A stretch of 35,815 nt of DNA from contig JBBSEZ010000038.1 in assembly GCA_038239195.1 (NCBI GenBank), positions 1 through 35,815 of the forward strand, given 5' to 3'. The notes beneath the pieces are model-generated. The model saw only the letters and a list, made by a program, of their open reading frames with translations. It was not told the origin of the DNA and did no database searches. Positions 7,014-15,234 of this stretch are shown one piece after another. The first letter of the stretch is position 1, and every line of letters starts with the position of its first letter. The DNA is from JBBSEZ01 sp038239195. GTDB lineage: Bacteria; Planctomycetota; Planctomycetia; Gemmatales; Gemmataceae. The position numbers were made by a program, and so were the translations under genes.

Positions 7014-10000
7014 TCAGCGTGGGACGGGATAGGTCCCCGCGAGCACGTCGTGAGGACCGCGTTCGGGCCAGCGCAGGGCGATCCAGACGTACAGAGGCAG
7101 CAGCCCGGCGCCCAGCCACCAGGTCAGCCAGGCCAGCCAGGCGAGGGAGCCGACTTCCGCGGGCAATTCGGGCCCGGTATCGGCCACGCGCCACAGGTCG
7201 AGGGAGAGGGAGGCCAGGAGCAGCGCGACCAGCGGCGCCCACGCGACCAGGGCGCGCCAGGCGCAGCGCCAGCGCGCGGCGGGTAGGCCGTCGGCGCGCA
7301 CGAGTCGGATGCCGGCGACGCGCAGGCCAAGGCCCCCGCGCGTCAGGCCGCCCCACGTGGCCCAGGCGAGAGGATAGAAGGCAAACAACCCGATCAGGGT
7401 GAGCGGCGCGGCGAGGAGCGCGACCGCTGCTGTCGCGGGCAGGCCGAGCAACTCGGCGGCAAAGTGGGCCCGGTCGCGGGTGGCCGGCGGTGCCCCCGCC
7501 TCGGCCCAGGGGTCGTTATCGGCCTGATTCTTCGCGTACGAGCCCCGCATTTGCTCTTCCATGCGGTCGATGTTGTGCCGCAGGAACCAGCTCGACGAGC
7601 GCAGCAGTACCTCGCGGTCGCGTGGGGCTTGTTCGAGCCGCTGGTGCAGCTGCTCGCGCGTTTGCTGCCCGGCGGTCAGTTCGGAAACGAAGACCAGGCG
7701 GTGGAAGGCCCCCGGCGCCGTGACGAGGGCGACGCTGTCGCAGGCGGCGTGGCGTCGCAGTTCGCGTTCGATGCCTTCCGCCTGGAGCACGCCTGCCAGG
7801 GTCAGGATCGAGGCGCTCAGGACGACCAGCGCCGGCCCGAGGCCGAGCATCCAGGCCAGACCGGCCCCCAATGTCAGGCAGTTTAGCGTCAGGTGCATGC
7901 CTCGGCGCGCGCGGGTTACTTCAGCCGGGCGCTCGCGGGCCTCCTGAATCGCCTCCGAGAGCTCGGCCAGACGGGTGTAGGCGCCGGGCCCGCCCATCAG
8001 GCGCCGGAGCAACTCGGCCGCCCGGACGGGCACCGGCGCCCGCAACGGCCGGGCCGGCGAGCCCTCGTCCCACGGCCGGCCTTCGAGCGCCAGCGCAGCC
8101 GCCTGGCGCAGCAAGCCCAGGGCGCCCTCCTCGCCGCCCGGTCCGTTCTGCCCCGGCCCCTCGCGAAGCGGGGCGTCGAGCAGGAGCGCGCGGCCGGTCG
8201 GCTGCACCCACACCTGTTCGGGGCCCAGCGTCGCCGGCAGCGTCCCCTCGCGCGAGGCCGCGACCAGCTCGGCCGTCAGTTGCTCGAGCAGGGGGAGGGC
8301 GTCGGCCCAGGACCGGCGCTTGCGCTCCCCGACGGCGTCGGCGAGCAAGCAACCCGGCGAGGCCACGAACGCGTCCCAGCGCCAGGCCCCGTCGGCGCCC
8401 CCACCAAGCCAGCGCGGGCGCGTCCTCCGGCTGATCTCCGCGCGCCCCGGCGGCAGCGGCCCGCGCTCGGCAGGACGAAACCAGATCCATACCGGCCGGC
8501 CCAGGATGGGGTCCTCGCCCAGCAAGAGGCGATCTTCGCCCCAGCGCAGGGCGCCCTGGATGAAGAAGGCCCCGACGCGCGGGGGCATCCCTTCCGGCCG
8601 GCTCAGCGCTCCGGCCGTGGCGGTGCCGCCGCACAGGCCGCGCATAGGCCGCGGCGCCGGCAGGCGGATGACCTTGGTCCCGCTGGCGAGCTCGTGCAGG
8701 CCGCGGTAGCCGTTGCGCCGCCGCATTGTGGAGGCCATGAGGCCGAGGCCTGCCAGCCCGCCGAAGACGGGCAGGCAGATCACCGCGACCAGGCTGAAGG
8801 CCACCAGCATCGTGAGGTCGGCCTGCCCTCCCACGCGCACCGCGCCCGCGGCCATCAGCAGCCCCAGCGCCAGTTCGCCCCCGTTGAGCAGCCCGCAAAA
8901 CACCAGGGCCCGCCAGAGGGCCTGGAACAGGCCCGGCCGGTCCTCGTCGGCCACGCTCCGCACGCGCAGCCGCGTGACGTACTTGCCCGGCGTACAGCCC
9001 CAAAGCGCCTCCGGCAAGGTGAAATAGAGCAAGACGCACGCCAGGCTGACGCCGAGCGACGCCAGCCGCCTGCCCACCGCGTCGCCCGCGAGGCCGGTCG
9101 GCGTCGCGGAGAGGGCTGCGTGCGCCGCGACGTGGAGGGGGACGAGAAACAGCACGTCGCAGAGGTAGGCGCCGCAGCGCCAGCCGACCTCGCCGAGGGA
9201 GTGCGTCCCGGGCACGAAGGGGAGCAAGGCCAGGCGCAGGTCTTCGAGGCTTTGCCAGCGCCGCCCGCGCGACCGGGCCAGGCCGTGCCGCACCACCTCG
9301 TCGAGGGTGCGCGGCACCTCGGGGCGGTGGGCCCGCGCCGGCGTCAGCGGGTCGCTGAGCGCCCGGGCCAGCGCCGTGGCGGCGTCGTCGGCCTCGAAGG
9401 GCGCCTTGCCGGTGAGCAGGTAGTAGAGCGTCGCGCAGGCGGAGTAGACGTCGGCGAGGTGATCGACCCGATCGTTGCGGACCTGTTCGGGGGCCGCGAA
9501 CAGCACCGTGCCGAGGAAGGCGCCGGAGCGCGTGAGGTGTTCCGCCTGCACGAGCGACTTGGAGAGCCCGAAATCTCCCACCTTGACGCGCCCCCCGGAG
9601 TCGAGGAAGCAGTTGTTCGGCTTGACGTCGCGATGGACGACCCCGCAGCGGTGGGCTTCCTGGAGGCCCTCGACGACGTCGAGAACGTGGGCCACCGCCT
9701 CGGACACCGGCAACGGCCCGTGCTTTTCGACGAGGTCGTGCAGCGTGTCGCCGGGCATGAGCTCCATGACGATGTACGGCTGCCCGGCGTCCTCCTCCGC
9801 GGCGAGGACGAAGACGCAGCGCGGGTGGGCAATGGTGCCGGCGAGGCGCCCTTCGCGGCGAAAGCGCTCGACGGCATCGGGCGAGTCGGCGAACTCGGGG
9901 CGGATCAGCTTCACGGCCACGCGGCGCCCGGTCGCGCTTTCTTCCGCCTCGTACACGGTGCCCATGCCGCCGCCGCCCAGCAGGTGCAACAAGCGATACC

Positions 10001-10205
10001 CGCCGATGGCCTGGGGGGGCCCCGTTGTCCCCTCCGTCCGGGCGCCCAGGAACGGTATCGTGGCGCCGGGGCCAGCGGGCGGAGCGGCAAGCACGGTCGG
10101 CGCCTCGGCCCCCGAGGAGAAGGGCCTCCCGCAATTGGAGCAGAAGCGGGGCGGCTGGTGGGAGAACTCCAGGGCACAACCGCAGTGAGAGCAACCGACT
10201 TGCAT
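7014..10205 (-). CDS. Ser/Thr protein kinase with RDD membrane domains and a degenerate second kinase fold
   Basis: A 1063-residue protein from ATG 10205 (AAGGA about 6 bases upstream). In order: an N-terminal zinc ribbon (CSHC at about 5-8, CSNC at about 22-25); a Hanks-type kinase domain from about 70 to 330 (LGGGGMGTVYEAEE, VAVKLI, HRDVKPNN at about 191, DFGLS); an RDD-type membrane domain at about 340-520 (WRCGAYLCDVLFLVPL, then TPGKYVTRLRV); a kinase-like segment at about 545-760 with VWIWFRP in the VAVK position and LPATLGPEQVWVQPTGRALL in the catalytic-loop position, lacking HRD and DFG; then more helices and a second RDD domain at about 930-1063. The kinase should be cytoplasmic. RDD domains are linked to transport or membrane sensing. 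The stop TGA is at 7014-7016. Confidence 0.92.
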   Translation of the reverse strand: MQVGCSHCGCALEFSHQPPRFCSNCGRPFSSGAEAPTVLAAPPAGPGATIPFLGARTEGTTGPPQAIGGYRLLHLLGGGGMGTVYEAEESATGRRVAVKLIRPEFADSPDAVERFRREGRLAGTIAHPRCVFVLAAEEDAGQPYIVMELMPGDTLHDLVEKHGPLPVSEAVAHVLDVVEGLQEAHRCGVVHRDVKPNNCFLDSGGRVKVGDFGLSKSLVQAEHLTRSGAFLGTVLFAAPEQVRNDRVDHLADVYSACATLYYLLTGKAPFEADDAATALARALSDPLTPARAHRPEVPRTLDEVVRHGLARSRGRRWQSLEDLRLALLPFVPGTHSLGEVGWRCGAYLCDVLFLVPLHVAAHAALSATPTGLAGDAVGRRLASLGVSLACVLLYFTLPEALWGCTPGKYVTRLRVRSVADEDRPGLFQALWRALVFCGLLNGGELALGLLMAAGAVRVGGQADLTMLVAFSLVAVICLPVFGGLAGLGLMASTMRRRNGYRGLHELASGTKVIRLPAPRPMRGLCGGTATAGALSRPEGMPPRVGAFFIQGALRWGEDRLLLGEDPILGRPVWIWFRPAERGPLPPGRAEISRRTRPRWLGGGADGAWRWDAFVASPGCLLADAVGERKRRSWADALPLLEQLTAELVAASREGTLPATLGPEQVWVQPTGRALLLDAPLREGPGQNGPGGEEGALGLLRQAAALALEGRPWDEGSPARPLRAPVPVRAAELLRRLMGGPGAYTRLAELSEAIQEARERPAEVTRARRGMHLTLNCLTLGAGLAWMLGLGPALVVLSASILTLAGVLQAEGIERELRRHAACDSVALVTAPGAFHRLVFVSELTAGQQTREQLHQRLEQAPRDREVLLRSSSWFLRHNIDRMEEQMRGSYAKNQADNDPWAEAGAPPATRDRAHFAAELLGLPATAAVALLAAPLTLIGLFAFYPLAWATWGGLTRGGLGLRVAGIRLVRADGLPAARWRCAWRALVAWAPLVALLLASLSLDLWRVADTGPELPAEVGSLAWLAWLTWWLGAGLLPLYVWIALRWPERGPHDVLAGTYPVPR

Positions 10206-10210
10206 GGTAG

Positions 10211-10291
10211 TCCTTGGTCCTTCGTGCTTCGTTCTTAGCAGAAGACAGACGGGGCCCTCTTTGCTAAGAACCAGGCACTACGAACTAAGGA
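10211..10291 (-). repeat. long imperfect inverted repeat between a coding end and the RDD kinase start
   Basis: Arms 10211-10240 and 10262-10291 pair at 24 of 30 positions. The inner 10 bases (10231-10240 with 10262-10271) pair perfectly around a 21-base loop. It covers the stop codon of the 102-residue protein gene (10278-10280) and ends 5 bases before the kinase start codon. It could act as a terminator or mRNA processing site for the ilvN transcript, or be a dispersed palindromic repeat. There is no long T-tract, which argues against a classic intrinsic terminator. Confidence 0.65.
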
Positions 10292-10586
10292 CGACTTCAA
10301 TCTTGCTGCTCTCGTCGAGGGTGATGCTGGACAGTTCGCCGTTGTCCTTGGTGAAGTGGACGGTGACGACGACGACGTCGTCGGCAGGCACGCGGTCGGT
10401 GGCGATGCCGGTGGCGAGGAAGTTGACGTTGCGGAAGGCGCCCTCGACGATGGCGGGCCAGGAGGTGCGGTTGTTGATGCGCACCGTCTGCACGATCCGG
10501 ATGCGCTGGCCGGGCGTAAGGCCCGCGAGCACGGCGGCGAGGGCAGGGCTCACGGGGCGAGTCGAAGAAGGGAAGGCCTGGCTCAC
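10278..10586 (-). CDS. small conserved-looking protein coupled to ilvN
   Basis: A 102-residue protein from GTG 10586, whose first three bases overlap the ilvN stop in the tetramer GTGA; AAGGAG lies 7 bases upstream inside ilvN. It has no signal peptide or membrane helix. Recognisable segments are LAAVLAGLTPGQRIRIVQTV, then RINNRTSWPAIVEGAF and a beta-rich C-terminus (DDVVVVTVHFTKDNGELSSI). I do not recognise a named family. The strict coupling to the acetolactate synthase regulatory subunit suggests co-expression at matched levels, perhaps as an accessory protein for branched-chain amino acid synthesis, but that is inference from position only. The 3' end lies in a long inverted repeat. Confidence 0.8.
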   Translation of the reverse strand: MSQAFPSSTRPVSPALAAVLAGLTPGQRIRIVQTVRINNRTSWPAIVEGAFRNVNFLATGIATDRVPADDVVVVTVHFTKDNGELSSITLDESSKIEVVLSS

Positions 10587-11080
10587 AGGACGTCTCCTTG
10601 GCCCGGCTGGCCGCGCACCAGGGCAATGCGCCCGGTGCGAGCCAACTCGATGATGCCGTAGGGGCGCATCAGGTCGATGAAGGCCTCGATTTTGCGTTCC
10701 TGCCCGCTGATCTCGACCATGATGCTGTCGGAGCTGATGTCCACGACGCGCCCGCGGAACATTTCCACGAGCAGGCTGATCTCGACGCGCTGCGCGGACG
10801 AACACGTCACCTTGACGAGCATGAGGTCGCGCTCGACGAAGTCGGACGTGCTGATGTCGTGAACCTTGACGACGGTGACGACCTTGTCGAGTTGCTTGCG
10901 GACCTGCTCGAGCTCGGCGTCGTCGCCGTGGACGACGAAGGTCATGCGCGACAACTCGGGGATCTCGGTTTCGCCGACGGCGAGGCTGTCGATGTTGAAG
11001 CCGCGCGAGGCGAGCATGCCCGAGATGTTCGCCAGGACGCCGGGTTGGTTCTGCACCAGCGCCGACAAGACGTGCCGCAT
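10583..11080 (-). CDS. ilvN: acetolactate synthase regulatory (small) subunit
   Basis: A 165-residue protein from ATG 11080 (GGAG about 9 bases upstream), the normal length for IlvN/IlvH. The N-terminal ACT domain is clear: MRHVLSALVQNQPGVLANIS, GMLASRGFNIDSLAVG and LSRMTFVVHGDD, including the valine-binding-type loop. The second half (ERDLMLVKVTC, EMFRGRVVDI, RKIEAFIDLMRPYGIIELAR) is the C-terminal regulatory domain ending in the usual GRIALVRG. The subunit activates the catalytic subunit IlvB and gives valine feedback inhibition in the first common step of branched-chain amino acid synthesis. No ilvB or ilvC is in the window, so the operon is split. It overlaps the following gene by 4 bases. 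Confidence 0.97.
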   Translation of the reverse strand: MRHVLSALVQNQPGVLANISGMLASRGFNIDSLAVGETEIPELSRMTFVVHGDDAELEQVRKQLDKVVTVVKVHDISTSDFVERDLMLVKVTCSSAQRVEISLLVEMFRGRVVDISSDSIMVEISGQERKIEAFIDLMRPYGIIELARTGRIALVRGQPGQGDVL

Positions 11081-11121
11081 GCCGATCGTCTCCGCAAGGA
11101 CAAGGCAACACAACAGATGGG

Positions 11122-11127
11122 ATTTTA
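11122..11127 (-). promoter_or_regulatory. ilvN: possible -10 element of ilvN
   Basis: TAAAAT on the minus strand (5 of 6 to consensus) lies in the 77-base gap between ilvN and the upstream GNAT gene, about 42 bases before the ATG. No convincing -35 hexamer is seen at 16-18 bases. The gap suggests ilvN is transcribed separately from the GNAT gene. Confidence 0.28.
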
Positions 11128-11157
11128 GCGACGAGGGAGGGAAACGGCGAGCGGGCA

Positions 11158-11961
11158 TTACGTGGCCGGCGGCGCCGCGTACGTCCGATGGTTCCCGACG
11201 TGGACGAAGCCCATCCCCTGGTACAGCGGCACGCTCGCCCCCAGTGCGTTGAGCGCCGCGCACTTGCAACCCATCTCTTTCGCCGCGGCCAGCGCCGCCC
11301 ACGTCAGCGCCTTGGCGTAGCCGCGCCGCCGCTGCTCCGGCACGGTTGCCACCCCGGTGATGCAAGCGACGTCCTCGACGCGGTAGCCGATGGCGCAGGC
11401 GACGGGCGCCCCCGCGACGTAACCGACCAGCACGGCCACGTCGGGATCGCAGGCCGATTCGACGCTCGGCCCGAAGCCGTCCATCTCCTCCTCCGTCAGC
11501 GCCGGCATCCCCTCCGCGGTCGCCGCACCGAAGCCCGCGGCGGCGGCATGGAGGAAATCGCGCCGGCTCGCGGCGTCGCGCACGCGCCGCACCTCCAGTT
11601 CGGGTGGGACGGGCGGTGGCAGCGGAAGCGAAGGCAGCACCAGCGCCGGCTCGTCCTCGACGACGGGCCAGCCGCGGGCGAGCAGTTCGCCCTCGACGGG
11701 GTGGCCCGCGTCGGCCTCCACGAGCACGCCGAAGCTCGCCGCCTCGCCGAAGAAGGCGCCGGCCAGTTCCACGATGCGGTCCAGTGGCGGGGCGGGGCCG
11801 AGGGCCACCACCTTGTTGAAGCCGGGGCCCGGCAAGCCCCATGAGAAAAAGGTCAGCCCTTCGCGCTCCTCGTGGCGGCCGCGGGGTTGGTGGCGGAGGA
11901 GCGGGGCGGGGCGCAGCAACAGCCCGCGATGGGCGATGGGGGCCAGTTCGGAAGGCGCCAT
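11158..11961 (-). CDS. GNAT-family N-acetyltransferase
   Basis: A 267-residue protein from ATG 11961, with AGGAG 8 bases upstream. The C-terminal half is a GNAT domain: VAVLVGYVAGAPVACAIGY, CITGVATVPEQRRRGYAKAL (motif A, the acetyl-CoA pyrophosphate loop Q/RxxGxA), and a final LNALGASVPLYQGMGFVHVG, the usual C-terminal beta-hairpin. The N-terminal half (about 1-110) has the looser FFSWGLPGPGFNKVVAL pattern of two-domain GNATs in which the first lobe is degenerate. The substrate is unknown. It starts 17 bases after the stop of the upstream WD40 gene, so the two are probably one transcript. Confidence 0.88.
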   Translation of the reverse strand: MAPSELAPIAHRGLLLRPAPLLRHQPRGRHEEREGLTFFSWGLPGPGFNKVVALGPAPPLDRIVELAGAFFGEAASFGVLVEADAGHPVEGELLARGWPVVEDEPALVLPSLPLPPPVPPELEVRRVRDAASRRDFLHAAAAGFGAATAEGMPALTEEEMDGFGPSVESACDPDVAVLVGYVAGAPVACAIGYRVEDVACITGVATVPEQRRRGYAKALTWAALAAAKEMGCKCAALNALGASVPLYQGMGFVHVGNHRTYAAPPAT

Positions 11962-11978
11962 CGACGATCTCCTGGGGG

Positions 11979-12902
11979 CTACTCGAAGTCCCACACCATG
12001 ACGCTGCCGTTGTGCCCTGCCGCCGCGATGGTCATGCCGTCGGGCGCGAACGCCAGGGCGTGGACGGCGCCGATCTCCCAGTCGAAGGCGGCGACCTGCT
12101 TGCCGTCGCGGACGTCCCAGACGCGGACCTCGCCCTCGCGACTGCCGGCGACCAGGAAGTTGCCGCCGGGGTGGAAGGCGAGCCCCTCGGCGTGACAGCG
12201 GAAGGCCGGGAAGCGCGAAAGCAACTCACCCGTTTCCACGTCCCAGAGCCAGACGCAGCGCCCCGCGGCGACCGCGAGGCGCTGGCCGTCCGGCGAGAAG
12301 CGCAGCACGTTGGGGACAGTGGTGTGAACGAGCGTGTGAGCCGTCTTCCCGCTCTTCAGGTCGATCAGCAGGGCGCCGTGGCCGACCGAGCCGGCCAGTC
12401 GTCCCGTGGCGGGGTGGAGCGCGGGAGGGCGCCACGACAGCCCCGGGAGGTCGAACGCTCTCTGGAAGCGCCCTTGCCGGTCCCACATCCGACCTTTCGA
12501 GCGGTCATCCCGGTTGTAGTGGAAAATGACGCCCAGAAGACTTTCGCCGGTCGCCCCATCGGCGAGCAGGGGGGCGCGGGGCTGGTTCTCCAGCGCTATC
12601 CTGGCCCACAGATCGCCTGCGGGCTTGCCCGGCCGCTTGCTCCCTACGGTCTCGCGTAGATGTTCCCAGGCACGCGTCAAGTCCCACACTGTTTCGCCCA
12701 GGACGAGCCGCGGGCCGTTCAGGTAGAACGTGAGCGATCCGCTGCGGGCGTCGTGCGGCAGGGCGAGGTGCAAGCGCTCCTCGAACGTCGCCAGGTCCCA
12801 GAAGCGCAGGTGCCTCCCCGAGTTGCCGGACAGCAAATAGCGCCCGTCCGCGGAGTAGGCCACGCCGAAGAAGTTGCCGCGCTTGATCTTCAACGCCTTC
12901 AT
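11979..12902 (-). CDS. WD40 repeat protein
   Basis: A 307-residue protein from ATG 12902, with GGAGGT 7 bases upstream. No signal peptide or membrane helix is seen. WD40 blades are recognisable at both ends: FFGVAYSADGRYLLSGN then LRFWDLA; VLRFSPDGQRLAVAAGRCVW; AEGLAFHPGGNFLVAGSREG then VRVWDVR; and a final VHALAFAPDGMTIAAAGHNG then VMVWDFE. The middle blades are weaker, but the length fits one seven-bladed propeller. It would be a cytoplasmic scaffold of unknown partner. It precedes the GNAT gene by 17 bases and is divergent from the nucleotidyltransferase gene. Homologous blades in the giant kinases nearby suggest a shared repeat pool, but this protein stands alone. Confidence 0.88.
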   Translation of the reverse strand: MKALKIKRGNFFGVAYSADGRYLLSGNSGRHLRFWDLATFEERLHLALPHDARSGSLTFYLNGPRLVLGETVWDLTRAWEHLRETVGSKRPGKPAGDLWARIALENQPRAPLLADGATGESLLGVIFHYNRDDRSKGRMWDRQGRFQRAFDLPGLSWRPPALHPATGRLAGSVGHGALLIDLKSGKTAHTLVHTTVPNVLRFSPDGQRLAVAAGRCVWLWDVETGELLSRFPAFRCHAEGLAFHPGGNFLVAGSREGEVRVWDVRDGKQVAAFDWEIGAVHALAFAPDGMTIAAAGHNGSVMVWDFE

Positions 12903-13251
12903 GCCACGACCTCCGCCCCCCAGGGCCCTGCCAACCCGCCAGGCTATCTTACGGAGCTTTCCCGCCCCGTTGCCAGATACCGCATGGTCCCTCGTCTCGA
13001 CATTCGACCGAGTTGCGTCCCCCTTTCGACCTTGATTTTCTCGCCCGCGGGCCCTGCCGCCCAGGAGAGGTCGATTGCTCTTTTCAAGTGCGGCGAGCGT
13101 GGAGTAAGATTCGCCCCGGTTGATCGCGAGTGGGCGCCGCAACGGGCCCCGCACCTCAGACCTCACTTCCGTCCTCGCGACAACCACCCGTACGGGCGCC
13201 TCGGAAACGCCCGTGCCTTGGCCAAGGAAGGCCATCGGAGAAGAAGCACGG
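12903..13251. other. divergent intergenic region with two possible -10 elements
   Basis: This 349-base region separates the minus-strand WD40 gene from the plus-strand nucleotidyltransferase gene. No supported gene is seen. The heptamer GTAAGAT occurs once on each strand: on the minus strand with TAAGAT at 12951-12946, about 44 bases before the WD40 start, and on the plus strand with TAAGAT at 13105-13110, about 142 bases before the nucleotidyltransferase start. Both could be -10 elements. The -35 hexamers are weak (TTTCAA 17 bases upstream on the plus strand). No hairpin stands out. Confidence 0.35.
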
Positions 13252-13989
13252 ATGAAAGGTCTCATCGCGGCCGCAGGGCTCAGTTCGCGCCTGCACGACC
13301 TGAGCGAGCGACGCAACAAGGTCTTGCTCGACCTCGGCGGCGACTCGATCCTCGGCACCATTCTGACTCGCTTCGAGAGCGCCGGGATCGACGAGACGCT
13401 CGTGGTCGTCGGGCACGACGCCCTGAGCGTGCGCCTCGCTTGCGGGACGCGGGCCCGCTGGGCGCTCAACCCCTTCTTCGAGCACTACGGCATTCTCGGC
13501 AGCGTCTGGCTGGCGCGATCCTTTCTCGAAGGCTCCCCCTTTGTCTTCACCACCGGCGATCACTACTTCGCCCCCGCCCGACTGCCGGCGCTCCTCGCCG
13601 ATCAGCCGGAGGCCGAGGTCCTCGTGGACGTCGAACTGAAGGCGTGCGACGAGGAGGACATGAAGGTCTTCCTCGATCGGTCCGGCAAGCTGCGGACCAT
13701 CAGCAAGACCGACCTCCCCGGGCCCGTCCTGGGCGAGTTCACCGGCCTGGTGCGCTTCAGCGCCGAGGGCAGCTCGCAGCTCTTCGCGACGCTGGAAAAG
13801 TACGCCTGGCAGCGCGGCATCCAGGGCTACCTCGCCGACGTGCTCTGTGCCCTCCACAAGAAGTGGGGGCTCGCCTTTCACCTCAGTCAGGACCACCATC
13901 GCATCGAGGTCGATTTCCCCTGCGACCTCCTCCGTGCTCGCGAACTGTACGCCACGCAGCAACGACTCGCTGTCCGACAGAGCGGCTGA
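13252..13989 (+). CDS. nucleotidyltransferase, LicC/PntC-like (MobA/GlmU fold)
   Basis: A 245-residue protein from ATG 13252. The N-terminus MKGLIAAAGLSSRLHDLSER then RNKVLLDLGG is the nucleotide-binding signature LxAAGxSSRL...K. The segment NPFFEHYGILGSVWLA matches the LicC-type cytidylyltransferase pattern (N-x-aromatic...S-x-x-L-A), and FTTGDHYF supplies the metal-binding Asp. The family transfers CMP or similar nucleotides to phosphocholine, aminoethylphosphonate or sugar phosphates for surface decoration. The gene is followed after 116 bases by a PseG-like gene, so I infer a role in activating a small molecule or sugar for a cell-surface polymer. The exact substrate cannot be read from sequence. 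Open frame extending upstream to 13120 lacks family similarity. Confidence 0.85.
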   Translation: MKGLIAAAGLSSRLHDLSERRNKVLLDLGGDSILGTILTRFESAGIDETLVVVGHDALSVRLACGTRARWALNPFFEHYGILGSVWLARSFLEGSPFVFTTGDHYFAPARLPALLADQPEAEVLVDVELKACDEEDMKVFLDRSGKLRTISKTDLPGPVLGEFTGLVRFSAEGSSQLFATLEKYAWQRGIQGYLADVLCALHKKWGLAFHLSQDHHRIEVDFPCDLLRARELYATQQRLAVRQSG

Positions 13990-14105
13990 CCCGCCAGCCC
14001 GCAGCGCGAGCACGGGCTTCCGCCCGGGGGCCCTCTCGCGCTCCGGGCTGCTGGAAGTGCGGCCGGAACCATCCCTTCCCTCATCCCTTCTCACGGAACA
14101 GACGG

Positions 14106-15176
14106 ATGACTCGCGCTCCCATTCTCTTCCGCGTCGATGCTGCGCCTCAGGTTGGCTACGAACACCTGACGCGCTGCCTCGTCCTCGCGGCGGCGCTCCA
14201 GCGCCGGCGGCGCCCCGCGTATTTCCTCTCCCAGCTCGACCCCGGCTCGATCGGGCTGATGATCAAGCGCGGGGGCAACGACTGGCTCGACGCCGACAAC
14301 CCCGCCGGCACGGCCGAGGACGTCGAGGAGACCGTTCAGGAAATCCGTCGCCTCAAGCCGGCCGCCGTCGTCGTCGATGCCCCGGAGGCCAGCACGGAGT
14401 ACCTCGCGGCGCTCCGCAATACCGGCGTCACTGTCGTCTCGCTCGACAGCCAGGCCTCCGCCGCCTTCGCATCGCACCTTATCATCAACCCCCTCCTGGG
14501 GCCCACCAAGGAGTCGTACGAGTTCCGGCGCGGGACGCAGATCCTGCTGGGCCAGCGCTACGCGATGGTCCGGCCGGAGGTGCGCCGGATGCGCCCGGTT
14601 CGTTCACAGGAGCCGGCCCAGCCTTTCCGGGCGCTGGTCGCCCTCGGCGACGACGACGCCCACAACCAGGCGGGGGACCTGGCCAAGTTGCTGCTCAACA
14701 CCCCCAAGGTGGGGCGCGTTGACGTGCTGGTGCGCCCCTACCACCCGAACCTGGCCGGGCTGCAAGCGCTGGCCGAGACGTGCCCCGATCGCCTGGAGAT
14801 CGTCAGCGAGCCGGGCGAGGCGCCCGTCCGCATCGCGCGCAGCCACTTCGCAGTGACGGCCGGAAACGCCTGGTCGCTGGAACTGGCCTGCGTCGGCGTG
14901 CCGCAGTTGATCCTCGTCCAGGCGGAGACGCACTGGCCGACGGCCCAGCGCCTCGAGGAAGAAGGCGCCGCCACCTGCCTGGGCTGGTTCGCCAACGTCT
15001 TGCCGCAGACGGTGCGGCAGGCCGTGGTCAACCTGCTCGGCGACGGCGCCGAGCGCCAGGCGATGTCGCGGGCCGGGCGCAAGCTGATCGACGGCCGCGG
15101 GCCGGATCGGCTGGTCACGGCGCTGGAGATCATGCTGCACCCGTCGCGGGCGTTGCCGATGGAAGCGGCCGCCTGA
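14106..15176 (+). CDS. PseG/SpsG-like sugar-nucleotide hydrolase or glycosyltransferase
   Basis: A 356-residue protein from ATG 14106. The N-terminus ILFRVDAAPQVGYEHLTRCL matches the PseG/SpsG pattern RxDAS..IGxGHxxRC, keeping the His at about 20 that acts in PseG. The middle has VVVDAPEASTEYLAAL and LIINPLLGP; the C-terminal GT-B-like half has AVTAGNAWSLELACVGVPQL, the nucleotide-binding loop. PseG removes UDP from a diacetamido-trideoxy sugar in pseudaminic acid synthesis, and SpsG relatives serve spore-coat or surface polysaccharide. The protein is somewhat longer than PseG, and no pseB, pseC, pseF or pseI is nearby, so the precise sugar is unknown. It probably shares a transcript with the upstream nucleotidyltransferase gene. 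The ribosome-binding site is weak. Confidence 0.8.
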   Translation: MTRAPILFRVDAAPQVGYEHLTRCLVLAAALQRRRRPAYFLSQLDPGSIGLMIKRGGNDWLDADNPAGTAEDVEETVQEIRRLKPAAVVVDAPEASTEYLAALRNTGVTVVSLDSQASAAFASHLIINPLLGPTKESYEFRRGTQILLGQRYAMVRPEVRRMRPVRSQEPAQPFRALVALGDDDAHNQAGDLAKLLLNTPKVGRVDVLVRPYHPNLAGLQALAETCPDRLEIVSEPGEAPVRIARSHFAVTAGNAWSLELACVGVPQLILVQAETHWPTAQRLEEEGAATCLGWFANVLPQTVRQAVVNLLGDGAERQAMSRAGRKLIDGRGPDRLVTALEIMLHPSRALPMEAAA

Positions 15177-15185
15177 CAAGAGGCT

Positions 15186-15232
15186 CGCGAAACGGCAAGC
15201 AAGGCAGCGCCCCGCTGGCTTGACGTTTCGCG
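15186..15232. terminator. bidirectional hairpin terminator candidate
   Basis: Arms CGCGAAACG (15186-15194) and CGTTTCGCG (15224-15232) are perfect complements. They continue after one mismatch into CAAG/CTTG, with an inner CAGCG/CGCTG stem (15205-15209 with 15213-15217). The hairpin fills the 58-base gap between convergent genes ending at 15176 and 15235, where a shared terminator is expected. There is no strong T-tract on either side. Confidence 0.6.
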
Positions 15233-15234
15233 CC

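Noticed and set aside
7893..10238. Long plus-strand open frame opposite the RDD kinase
   Set aside because: Shadow of the minus-strand kinase; rich in Arg, Pro and Gly with no recognisable motif.
12660..14105. Upstream extension of the PseG-like frame through the nucleotidyltransferase gene
   Set aside because: The extension overlaps a well-supported gene in another frame, and PseG similarity begins only at ATG 14106.
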